Shown: in pieces, positions 1 to 5,505 of the stretch | How positions within the stretch are numbered: the first letter of the stretch is position 1 | Layout of the letters: each line of letters starts with the position of its first letter | Source of the DNA: Rhodospira sp. | Lineage (GTDB): Bacteria; Pseudomonadota; Alphaproteobacteria; Rhodospirillales; Rhodospirillaceae | Length of the DNA stretch: 5,505 bases | Direction: 5' to 3' | NCBI GenBank assembly: GCA_028277295.1 | Contig: JANQGN010000329.1 | Span: 1 to 5,505, forward strand | Made by a program: the position numbers and the translations under genes | The notes under the pieces: model-generated | The model's input: the letters and a program-made list of their open reading frames with translations, nothing else | The model's database searches: none | What the model was told of the DNA's origin: nothing

Positions 1-569
1 ACGCGCTGATGCAGTTCCTTGAGCTTGGAGCGCAACTGCCACTTGAGGTGCGGGTCGATGACGGTCAGGGGCTCGTCGAACATGATGACGTTGACGTCGT
101 CCCGCACCAGGCCGCGCCCCAGGGAAATCTTCTGCTTACCGTCGGCGGTCAGCCCCCGGGCCCGTTTGCGCAGCAGGGCGGTGAGATCGAGCATGCCGGC
201 GATCTCCTCCACCCGCGCCTTGACCCGGGCCTCGCCCACGCCCCGGTTGCGCAAGGGGAAGGCCAAGTTGTCGAAGACGGTCATGGTGTCGTAGATGACC
301 GGGAACTGAAACACCTGGGCGATGTGGCGCTGGTCCGGCGGCAGGTCGGTGACGTCGCGGTCGTCGAACAGCACCCGCCCCTCGCTGGGCCGCAGCAAGC
401 CGGAGATGATGTTCAGCAGCGTCGTCTTGCCGCAGCCCGACGGCCCCAGCAGGGCGTAGGCGCCGCCGTCCCGCCACTCCACGTCAAGCCGCTTGAGCGC
501 CCAGTCCTCCTCCTCGCGAGGGGAGGACACATAGGAATGGCGCAGGTTCGCCAGGGTTATTTTCGCCAT
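1..569 (-). CDS. glpT: Glycerol ABC importer ATPase subunit, GlpT-like (3' end cut off)
   Basis: Cytoplasmic nucleotide-binding subunit predicted to power glycerol import together with the ATPase encoded just upstream. The ATG at 569 is preceded by GGAGGG with a 5 nt spacer, and 189 codons are visible before the window ends. Seen: a probable A-loop aromatic Tyr13, an acidic insert at 18-22, Walker A GPSGCGKT at 42-49, Q-loop Gln88, and Walker B at 161-167 with Asp165 and Glu166. The signature that should read LSGGQ is instead LTADGKQ at 140-146, and the D-loop reads LTVID at 168-172. These odd motifs resemble what I remember of rhizobial GlpT orthologues, so they are probably a family trait and not damage. 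The switch-histidine region and any C-terminal TOBE domain lie outside the window. It starts 35 nt after the upstream ATPase gene, so co-transcription is likely. This is not the E. coli GlpT antiporter. The ATPase call is certain; the glycerol substrate is inferred from context. Confidence 0.88.
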   Translation of the reverse strand, partial: MAKITLANLRHSYVSSPREEEDWALKRLDVEWRDGGAYALLGPSGCGKTTLLNIISGLLRPSEGRVLFDDRDVTDLPPDQRHIAQVFQFPVIYDTMTVFDNLAFPLRNRGVGEARVKARVEEIAGMLDLTALLRKRARGLTADGKQKISLGRGLVRDDVNVIMFDEPLTVIDPHLKWQLRSKLKELHQR

Positions 570-604
570 CGGATCCCTCCGGGGGCTGCCGTCGCGTCCC
601 CGCG

Positions 605-1672
605 TCAGGCGGGCAGGCGCGCGCCGCCGCGATCGAAGTACAGGCCCTGGGCCACATCCATGGAGAGCCGCGTGGTCTGGCCCACCGTCACCGCATGGAT
701 GCCATGGGACAGCGACACCCAGGTCCGGTCCCTGTGCCGGAAGTGGATGACGCTTTCCGAACCGCTGAGTTCGGTGACCAGCACCAGGCCCTCGATGGCC
801 ACGGGCTGTTTCCCCGTCGCGGCCGGGGTGACGTGATGCGGACGGAGCCCGAAGACATAGTCACCGTCGGTCAGCGACCCACAGGCCGGGGGAACCGCCC
901 AGGACGTGCCATCGGCCAGATGGAAGAGCCCACCGCGCTTGGTCACCGGCGCGGTGTTCATGGGCGGGTCGGAGAACACCTGGGCGCTGGTCAGGGTGTT
1001 CGGGCGGCGATACACCTCGGCGGTCGGGCCCACCTGGGTCACCCGCCCCTCATAAAGGGTCGCCGTGGTGCCGCCCAGCAACAACGCCTCCAGCGGCTCC
1101 GTGGTGGCGTAGACCACCACGCAGTCACGATCCGCGAACAGACGCGGCAACTCGTCGCGCAGGGCCTCGCGCAGCTTGTAATCCAGGTTGGCCAGCGGCT
1201 CGTCGAGCAGCACCAGGCTGGCGTCCTTGACCAGCGCCCGGGCCATGGCGCAGCGCTGCTGCTGCCCGCCGGACAGCTCGGCGGGGCGGCGCCGCAGCAG
1301 GGGCGTGAGGGTCAACAGGTCGGCGATGCGCTCCACCCGGGCGTGGATCTCGGCCTTCGGCAGCCGGGCCACGCGCAACGGCGAGGCGATGTTGTCGAAC
1401 ACCGTCATGGTCGGATAGTTGATGAACTGCTGATGAACCATGGACACAGTGCGCTTCTGGACGGCGGTCCGGGTCACGTCCACGCCGTCGACCCAGACGC
1501 TGCCCTCGGTCGGGCGCTCCAGGCCGGCCATCAAGTGCATCAGGGTGGTCTTTCCCGCGCCCGTGGTCCCCAGCAGGACGGTGAAGGCGCCCGGCTCCAG
1601 GGTCAGATCGGTGGGGTGGATGTGCGTCTCGCCGGCGACGCGTTTGGTCACGCCTTTGAGTTCCAGAGACAT
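605..1672 (-). CDS. glpS: Glycerol ABC importer ATPase subunit, GlpS-like
   Basis: Complete 355-residue ATPase of the MalK/UgpC type, the usual length for an NBD plus TOBE protein. Seen: Walker A GTTGAGKT at 35-42, Q-loop Gln81, an intact LSGGQQQR signature at 133-140, Walker B at 153-159 with Asp157 and Glu158, D-loop ANLD at 161-164, and a C-terminal regulatory (TOBE-like) region from about 240 containing GLRPHH at 275-280. Two ATP-site residues are missing. The switch histidine is replaced by Thr191 (YATTEP where YVTHDQ is usual), and the A-loop aromatic position aligning with MalK Trp13 is Val12. The protein probably forms a heterodimer with the ATPase encoded 35 nt downstream, in the glycerol importer whose binding protein lies upstream. 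The start ATG has only a modest GAGGG ribosome site 10 nt upstream, but the N-terminus matches the family. The 188 nt gap before it carries a structured repeat that could affect its expression. Confidence 0.9.
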   Translation of the reverse strand: MSLELKGVTKRVAGETHIHPTDLTLEPGAFTVLLGTTGAGKTTLMHLMAGLERPTEGSVWVDGVDVTRTAVQKRTVSMVHQQFINYPTMTVFDNIASPLRVARLPKAEIHARVERIADLLTLTPLLRRRPAELSGGQQQRCAMARALVKDASLVLLDEPLANLDYKLREALRDELPRLFADRDCVVVYATTEPLEALLLGGTTATLYEGRVTQVGPTAEVYRRPNTLTSAQVFSDPPMNTAPVTKRGGLFHLADGTSWAVPPACGSLTDGDYVFGLRPHHVTPAATGKQPVAIEGLVLVTELSGSESVIHFRHRDRTWVSLSHGIHAVTVGQTTRLSMDVAQGLYFDRGGARLPA

Positions 1673-1729
1673 GGTTCCGCTGCCCTCGCGGTCCGTCAGG
1701 CCGGCTCACAGGGAGAGTCGATCGGGTCA

Positions 1730-1834
1730 GGTCGTCGCGAGCCCGCGTCCCTTGACGCGGGCGACGCAATCCAGGGCGGATGACGGTATCCGGTGCCCTG
1801 GATTGCCTCGGCGCTCACGCACCTCGCAATGACG
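1730..1834. repeat. Multi-arm palindromic intergenic repeat between glpV and glpS
   Basis: Several nested inverted repeats fill most of the gap between the binding-protein and ATPase genes. A central 12 bp perfect pair, GCAATCCAGGGC at 1766-1777 and its complement at 1795-1806, encloses a 17 nt loop. A 9 bp perfect hairpin, GCCCGCGTC/GACGCGGGC, lies at 1741-1749 and 1754-1762 with loop CCTT. A weaker hairpin with a GTGA loop on the transcribed (minus) strand is at 1809-1822. The ends (1730-1741 and 1823-1834) pair imperfectly, 9 of 12, around CTCGCAATGACG. The whole could fold as a cruciform-like branched structure in RNA. The motifs CGTCATTGCGAG and GCAATCCAG resemble dispersed palindromic elements I recall from many proteobacterial genomes; copy number cannot be judged here. 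There is no T-run, so it is not a standard intrinsic terminator. It may protect the 3' end of glpV mRNA. Confidence 0.8.
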
Positions 1835-1860
1835 CGCCCTCCAAGCGGCGGACGTCGGGC

Positions 1861-3597
1861 CTACTGGGCGGCCCAGCGCTGGACGAGGGCGTCATAGTCG
1901 ACGGTCTCGCCCGGCGGTTTCTCGTTGTCCAGGGCCGCCTTGGCCCCACCCTGGCCGAGCCACGCCGAGGGATCCTTCTCCTCGTTCAGGCGCGGGCCGC
2001 AGCCTCCGTAGGTATCATTGACCTCGTCGGCCCGCTGCATGCGCGCCATCACCTGATCCATCTCGCCAGCAAGGCGGTCCATGGCCTCCTGCGGGGTGAA
2101 GGTGCCAGAGTTCACGTCGCCGATCTGCTGCCACCAGAGCTGCGCCAGCTTGGGATAGTCGGGCACATTGACGCCGGTCGGGCTCCACAGCACCCGGTCG
2201 GGCGAGCGGTAGAACTCCACCATGCCGCCCAGCTTGGGCGCGCGTTCGGTGAAGCTCTCGTGGCGGATGGTGGAATCGCGGATGAAGGTCAGCCCCACGT
2301 GGCTCTTGCGGGTGTCGACGGTCTTGGAGACCACGAACTGCGCGTACAGCCAGGCGGCCTTGCGGCGATCAACCGGGGTGGAGCTGAACAGCGTCCAGGA
2401 GCCGGCGTCCTGATAGCCCAGCTTCTGGCCTTCCTCCCAGTAGGGGCCGTGCGGCGACGGCGCCATCCGCCACAGCGGGTTGCCCTCGTCGTCCACGGTG
2501 TTGTTGCCCTCGCTCCTGGGGGCCACCATCGAGGCCGTGAAGGCGGTGTACCAGAAGATCTGTTGGGCCACGTTGCCCTGCGACAGGGCCGGTAGCGACT
2601 GATAGAAATCGTAGTCGGCGGCGGCCGGCGGCGCGTACTGGCGCAGCCACTCGTCCCATTTGCGGATGGCATAGACGGCGGCCGGGCCATTGGTGCCGCC
2701 ACCCCGGCTGACCGAGGCGCCCGCCGGGTTGCAGGAGCCTTCCTCCATGCGGATGCCCCACTCGTCGATGGGACGGCCGTTGGGCAGGCCGGTCGAGCCG
2801 GCGCCAGCCATGGACAGCCAGGCATCCGTCATGCGCCAGCCCAGGTCCGGAGCGCGCTTGCCGTAGTCCATGTGACCGTAGACGCGAACGCCGTCGATCT
2901 CCTGAACGTGGTCGGTGAAGAACTCGGCGATGTCCTCATAGGCGGACCAGTTCACCGGCACGCCCAGGTCATAGCCGTACATCTCCTTGAACCGCGCCTG
3001 CAGGTCCTCTCGGTCGAACCAGTCCTTGCGGAACCAATAGAGATTGGCGAACTGCTGATCGGGCAACTGATACAGCTTGCCGTCCGGCCCGGTGGTGAAC
3101 GACTTGCCAATGAAGTCGTCGATATCGAGCATCGGGTTGGTGACGTCCGCCCCCTCGCCGGCCATCCAGTCCGTCAGGTTCACGGCCAGTTGCAGGCGCG
3201 AATGGGTGCCGATCAGATCGGAGTCGTTGACGTAGGCATCATACAGGTTGCGGTTCGTCTGCATCTGCGTCTGGACCGCCTGCACCACCTCGCCCTCGCC
3301 CAGAAGCTGGTGGTTAACCTTGATGCCGGTGATCTCCTCGAACGCCTTGGCCAGGGTCCGGGACTCGTACTCGTGGGTCGGAATCGTCTCCGACAACACG
3401 TTGATCTCCAGGCCCTGGAACGGCTCCGCGGCCCTGATGAACCAGTCCATCTCGGCCAACTGCTCGTCCCGGGACAGGGCCGAGGGCTGGAACTCCTCGT
3501 CGATCCACCGCTCCGCCTCCGCCATGCCGGCCAGGGCCGGAGCGGCGAACGCCGCGACCGTGCCGAACGCCACGGCGGCCATCAGTTTTCCGGTCAT
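1861..3597 (-). CDS. glpV: Periplasmic glycerol-binding protein of ABC importer, GlpV-like
   Basis: A 578-residue secreted solute-binding protein, large for this class, predicted to capture glycerol in the periplasm and deliver it to the importer whose ATPases are encoded downstream. Residues 1-23 form a Sec signal peptide: a short Lys-containing start, an Ala-rich core, and AxA cleavage after Ala-Leu-Ala at 21-23. The mature protein opens with the ERWIDEEFQPS segment at 29-39, followed by NVLSETIPTHEYES at 66-79, which I associate with rhizobial GlpV-type proteins. It has only two cysteines, Cys289 and Cys533, which could form a disulfide. Trp and Tyr are plentiful in the second half. The start is supported by GGGAGGA 5 nt upstream of the ATG. 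It is the first gene of its operon, facing the divergent glpR-glpD, with a good promoter just upstream. Binding-protein role is near certain; the substrate (glycerol, possibly another polyol or glycerol-3-phosphate) is inferred from homology by eye and from context. Confidence 0.88.
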   Translation of the reverse strand: MTGKLMAAVAFGTVAAFAAPALAGMAEAERWIDEEFQPSALSRDEQLAEMDWFIRAAEPFQGLEINVLSETIPTHEYESRTLAKAFEEITGIKVNHQLLGEGEVVQAVQTQMQTNRNLYDAYVNDSDLIGTHSRLQLAVNLTDWMAGEGADVTNPMLDIDDFIGKSFTTGPDGKLYQLPDQQFANLYWFRKDWFDREDLQARFKEMYGYDLGVPVNWSAYEDIAEFFTDHVQEIDGVRVYGHMDYGKRAPDLGWRMTDAWLSMAGAGSTGLPNGRPIDEWGIRMEEGSCNPAGASVSRGGGTNGPAAVYAIRKWDEWLRQYAPPAAADYDFYQSLPALSQGNVAQQIFWYTAFTASMVAPRSEGNNTVDDEGNPLWRMAPSPHGPYWEEGQKLGYQDAGSWTLFSSTPVDRRKAAWLYAQFVVSKTVDTRKSHVGLTFIRDSTIRHESFTERAPKLGGMVEFYRSPDRVLWSPTGVNVPDYPKLAQLWWQQIGDVNSGTFTPQEAMDRLAGEMDQVMARMQRADEVNDTYGGCGPRLNEEKDPSAWLGQGGAKAALDNEKPPGETVDYDALVQRWAAQ

Positions 3598-3636
3598 GAT
3601 GTTCCTCCCTTGGGTTTTATGATGGCACCGGATAGA

Positions 3637-3665
3637 ATCATCAAACGAAATTAAACGAAGGTCAA
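3637..3665 (-). promoter_or_regulatory. Predicted sigma70-type promoter for the glpV-glpS-glpT operon
   Basis: On the minus strand TTGACC (3665 to 3660) matches 5 of 6 bases of the -35 consensus. It is followed by a 17 nt spacer and GATGAT (3642 to 3637), matching 4 of 6 bases of the -10 box. It sits about 40 nt upstream of the glpV start codon, which leaves a short leader containing the ribosome site. The spacer is entirely made of the AAACGAA direct repeat, which suggests direct control by a repressor. Confidence 0.5.
3643..3659. promoter_or_regulatory. Candidate GlpR operator: AAACGAA direct repeat
   Basis: Two exact copies of AAACGAA start 10 bp apart (3643-3649 and 3653-3659), one helical turn, and occupy precisely the spacer of the predicted glpV promoter. 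A third AAACGAA occurs at 3748-3754 in the same gap. DeoR-family repressors commonly bind short repeated sites with a TTCG/CGAA core, as in the E. coli GlpR half-site. The assignment to the neighbouring glpR product is inference. Confidence 0.5.
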
Positions 3666-3679
3666 GCCGACATTTCCCA

Positions 3680-3708
3680 TTGTGCTAACCCCCTTTTTTC
3701 GAAAGAAT
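3680..3708 (+). promoter_or_regulatory. Weak candidate promoter for glpR-glpD
   Basis: TTGTGC (3680-3685), a 17 nt spacer and AAGAAT (3703-3708) make a poor sigma70-like match (3 of 6 and 4 of 6). A TTTCGAAA palindrome overlaps the spacer and the -10 box, mirroring the glpV side. If used, the mRNA would carry a leader of about 150 nt before glpR. No better plus-strand promoter is evident in the gap. Confidence 0.2.
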
Positions 3709-3762
3709 CTGTCTCAACGTCACCGGTTCGAACGATGAACGCGCGGCAAACGAAAATTTTCG
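3697..3762. promoter_or_regulatory. Cluster of TTCGAA-type palindromes, candidate operators
   Basis: Three perfect palindromes with a TTCG/CGAA core lie on the glpR side of the divergent gap: TTTCGAAA at 3697-3704, GTTCGAAC at 3726-3733, and the 12 bp CGAAAATTTTCG at 3751-3762, whose left arm overlaps an AAACGAA copy. The AT-rich 12-mer stands out against GC-rich surroundings. These are plausible GlpR sites for autoregulation of glpR-glpD; one or more could instead serve another regulator. Confidence 0.4.
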
Positions 3763-3812
3763 CGCCATCGCTGGCGGGCGACCGAAACCGGCCGCCGGGG
3801 GATGCCTTGACC

Positions 3813-3835
3813 GGAACCGAGAGGAACCGGAACCG
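3813..3835. repeat. Short GGAACCG repeats in the glpR leader
   Basis: Three exact GGAACCG copies occur at 3813-3819, 3823-3829 and 3829-3835, the last two sharing one base. A related GAAACCGG lies at 3784-3791. They fall between the palindrome cluster and the glpR start codon. The first two are spaced 10 bp apart. The function is unknown; they could be extra binding sites or chance repetition in GC-rich DNA. Confidence 0.45.
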
Positions 3836-3865
3836 ACAGGGAGCGGCCCCGTCGCCGACCAGACC

Positions 3866-4696
3866 ATGGACATTCATTCCCCCAGGCAGTCGGAGATCCT
3901 GGCCATGGCGCGCCGTGAGGGCCGGGTCACGGTCGACGGGCTCGCGGCGCACTTCCAGGTGACCCCGCAGACGATCCGCAAGGATCTCAACGACCTTTGC
4001 GAACGCCAGGTGCTGAAGCGAATCCACGGCGGCGCCCTGTTCCCCTCCGGTGTGTCGAACCTGGCCTACAACGCCCGCCGGGGCATGGCCGCCGAGGGCA
4101 AGCGGCGCATCGGCCTCAGGGTGGCCTCGCTGATCCCCAACAACAGCTCGACCATCCTCAACATCGGCACCACGACCGAACAGGTGGCCACCGCCCTGCG
4201 CGCCCATGACGGGCTGCTGACCGTCACCAACAATCTGAACGTCGTCAACATCCTGCGCGATGCCCCCGGTGTCCGCGTGGTGGTCGCGGGCGGTGTCCTG
4301 CGCGCCTTTGACGGCGGCATCGTCGGTGACGCCACGGTCGCCTTCATGTCCGAGTTCAAAGTGGATTTTGCGGTGATCGGCGCCTCGGCCATCGATCCCG
4401 AGGACGGCACGGTTCTGGACTATGACCAGGCCGAGGTTCACGTCGCCCGCGCCATCCTGGCCCACGCGCGCACCACCATCCTGGTCGCCGACTCGATGAA
4501 ATTCGAACGCACCGCTCCGGTGCGCATCGCCCCGTTGACGGACATGGACATCTTCGTGACCGACCGGCCGCCGCCCGACCCCATCCGCGAACTCTGCGAC
4601 GCGGCCGGCGTGCGCCTCGAGGTGGCGACCCCAGAAGACCCGCGATACGGGAGCACGCGAGACGGGATCACCCTCGACGGCCGGGGGGCGCCATGA
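3866..4696 (+). CDS. glpR: DeoR-family repressor of glycerol genes, GlpR-like
   Basis: A 276-residue cytoplasmic transcription repressor that probably binds the divergent control region just upstream and releases it on binding glycerol-3-phosphate, as in E. coli GlpR. Seen: an N-terminal DeoR winged helix-turn-helix at about 6-57, with the recognition-helix region VTPQTIRKDLNDL at 32-44 and the family KRIHGGA wing at 51-57. The sugar-phosphate sensor domain follows, with NIGTTTE at 99-105, TNN at 121-123, GGVLRAFDGGIVGD at 142-155 and ADSMKFER near residue 210. The ATG at 3866 is needed to keep the first DNA-binding helix, and no in-frame upstream start exists, yet it has no clear ribosome site; the nearest purine run is about 20 nt away. 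This may keep repressor levels low. The stop overlaps the glpD start as ATGA, so the two genes are translationally coupled. The C-terminal tail of about 25 residues past the conserved core is unremarkable. Confidence 0.93.
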   Translation: MDIHSPRQSEILAMARREGRVTVDGLAAHFQVTPQTIRKDLNDLCERQVLKRIHGGALFPSGVSNLAYNARRGMAAEGKRRIGLRVASLIPNNSSTILNIGTTTEQVATALRAHDGLLTVTNNLNVVNILRDAPGVRVVVAGGVLRAFDGGIVGDATVAFMSEFKVDFAVIGASAIDPEDGTVLDYDQAEVHVARAILAHARTTILVADSMKFERTAPVRIAPLTDMDIFVTDRPPPDPIRELCDAAGVRLEVATPEDPRYGSTRDGITLDGRGAP

Positions 4697-5505
4697 CCGG
4701 TCCTGACACCGACTTCGACGTGTTCATCATCGGCGGCGGCATCAACGGCGCCGGCATCGCGCGGGACGCCGTGGGCCGGGGTTTCTCGGTCGGGCTGTGC
4801 GAGACGAACGACCTGGCGAGCGGCACCTCCTCGTGGTCGACGAAGCTGATTCACGGTGGCCTGCGCTACCTGGAGCACTACGAGTTCCGCCTGGTCCGCG
4901 AGGCATTGATGGAGCGCGAGGTGCTCTGGGCGACCGCTCCGCATATCATCTGGCCCCTGCGGTTCGTTCTGCCCCATCACCAGGCCATGCGCCCGCCGTG
5001 GCTGCTCCGCCTGGGCCTGTTCCTCTATGACAACCTGGGCGGACGGCGGCGCCTGCCGGGCACCCGGGTACTGGACCTGCGCCGTGATCCGGCCGGGATC
5101 CCGCTGAAGGCCGGCTTCACCACCGGGTTCGAGTACTCGGACTGCTGGGTGCAGGACGCCCGCCTGACAGTGCTCAATGCCCGCGACGCCGCGGACCGGG
5201 GCGCCACCATCCTGGTGCGGACCGAATGTGTCGGCCTGACGCGTCGGAACGGGCTGTGGACCGTCCGCCTGCGAGACCATGCCACCGGGGCCGAGCGCGC
5301 GGTCACGGCCCGGCTGGTCGTCAACGCCGCCGGCCCCTGGGTCGACCGCGTTCTGCGCGGTCCCCTGGGCCACCAGGACGCCCACAACGTTCGCCTGGTG
5401 CAGGGTAGCCACATCGTGGTGCCGCGCCTGTTCGATCACGACCGCTGCTACATCTTTCAGAATCCGGACGCGCGCATCATCTTCGCCATTCCCTTCGAGG
5501 GCGAC
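4693..5505 (+). CDS. glpD: FAD-dependent glycerol-3-phosphate dehydrogenase (3' end cut off)
   Basis: Aerobic-type, membrane-associated flavoenzyme that oxidises sn-glycerol-3-phosphate to dihydroxyacetone phosphate and passes electrons to ubiquinone. The window holds 271 codons of an expected 500 or so. Seen: an N-terminal Rossmann FAD-binding motif at 13-30 (IGGGINGAGIARD at 13-25, then RG at 29-30), matching the known signature of FAD-dependent glycerol-3-phosphate dehydrogenases. The conserved block SGTSSWSTKLIHGGLRYLE follows at 43-61, then YEFRLVREAL at 63-72. A second FAD-contact segment, VVNAAGPWVD, comes near residues 212-221. The ATG overlaps the glpR stop by four bases, with a G-run (4683-4688) as a weak ribosome site, so expression probably depends on coupling. 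The identification is secure; the C-terminal half, including the second family signature, is beyond the edge. It would act after a glycerol kinase not found in this window. Confidence 0.97.
   Translation, partial: MTGPDTDFDVFIIGGGINGAGIARDAVGRGFSVGLCETNDLASGTSSWSTKLIHGGLRYLEHYEFRLVREALMEREVLWATAPHIIWPLRFVLPHHQAMRPPWLLRLGLFLYDNLGGRRRLPGTRVLDLRRDPAGIPLKAGFTTGFEYSDCWVQDARLTVLNARDAADRGATILVRTECVGLTRRNGLWTVRLRDHATGAERAVTARLVVNAAGPWVDRVLRGPLGHQDAHNVRLVQGSHIVVPRLFDHDRCYIFQNPDARIIFAIPFEGD

Noticed and set aside
9..836. 275-codon plus-strand frame opposite glpT and glpS
   Set aside because: It is antisense to conserved Walker motifs and has a low-complexity Gln/Gly/Val/Arg translation.
695..1783. 362-codon plus-strand frame opposite glpS
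   Set aside because: It mirrors the glpS coding strand and lacks any domain; its length is explained by the scarcity of stop codons at high GC.
1741..1806. Rho-independent terminator between glpV and glpS
   Set aside because: The stems are strong, but neither strand has a T-run after them, and the arms are better explained as parts of a larger palindromic repeat.
1780..2595. 271-codon plus-strand frame opposite the 3' part of glpV
   Set aside because: It is antisense to a well-supported gene and starts inside the palindromic repeat, with no ribosome site.
2872..3654. 260-codon plus-strand frame opposite the 5' part of glpV
   Set aside because: It runs antisense through the glpV signal peptide and ends in the promoter region; no motif supports it.
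3735..3962. 75-codon plus-strand frame that could be a leader peptide ahead of glpR
   Set aside because: No ribosome site, Arg/Pro-rich composition, and its last third overlaps the glpR helix-turn-helix in another frame.
3662..4465. 267-codon minus-strand frame spanning the divergent gap and glpR
   Set aside because: It would start within the conserved glpR sensor region, antisense, and run through the regulatory gap; the translation looks like antisense filler.
4438..5439. 333-codon open frame on the minus strand opposite glpR and glpD
   Set aside because: It lies opposite two genes with clear family motifs. Its translation is rich in Gly, Gln, Val and Arg with no recognisable domain, typical of antisense frames in GC-rich DNA.
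1..5505. CRISPR array, tRNA/rRNA genes, transposase or defence genes
   Set aside because: I looked for regularly spaced repeats, cloverleaf arms and relevant protein motifs on both strands and saw none; all long coding regions are explained by glycerol metabolism genes.

Overview
This 5.5 kb window is GC-rich, with strong third-position G/C bias. The gene types point to an alphaproteobacterium; a Rhodospirillales-like lineage is my guess, with no marker gene here to prove it. It holds one coherent locus: two divergent glycerol-utilisation operons that share a 268 bp regulatory gap at about 3598-3865.

The minus strand, read from 3597 towards 1, encodes parts of an ABC importer of the rhizobial glycerol type. 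First comes a large secreted substrate-binding protein (GlpV-like). A 188 bp gap follows, carrying a complex palindromic repeat. Then come two different ATPase subunits: GlpS-like (complete) and GlpT-like (cut off by position 1). The permeases of such a transporter would be expected further left, outside the window. In this family GlpT and GlpQ are ABC subunits, unlike the E. coli proteins of the same names.

The plus strand, from 3866 to the end, encodes a DeoR-family repressor (GlpR-like). It overlaps by ATGA the start of an FAD-dependent glycerol-3-phosphate dehydrogenase (GlpD), which is cut off by the right edge. The implied pathway is glycerol uptake by the ABC importer, phosphorylation by a kinase not seen here, oxidation of glycerol-3-phosphate to dihydroxyacetone phosphate by GlpD, and control by GlpR.

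The most interesting signals are three. (1) The two ATPases have complementary defects that predict one working and one degenerate ATP site in the heterodimer. (2) The divergent control region has AAACGAA repeats filling exactly the spacer of a good minus-strand promoter, plus several TTCGAA-type palindromes. (3) A multi-arm palindromic repeat of about 105 bp lies between the binding-protein gene and the ATPase genes. I see no mobile-element gene, CRISPR array, RNA gene or defence system; the locus looks like ordinary metabolism with unusual details.
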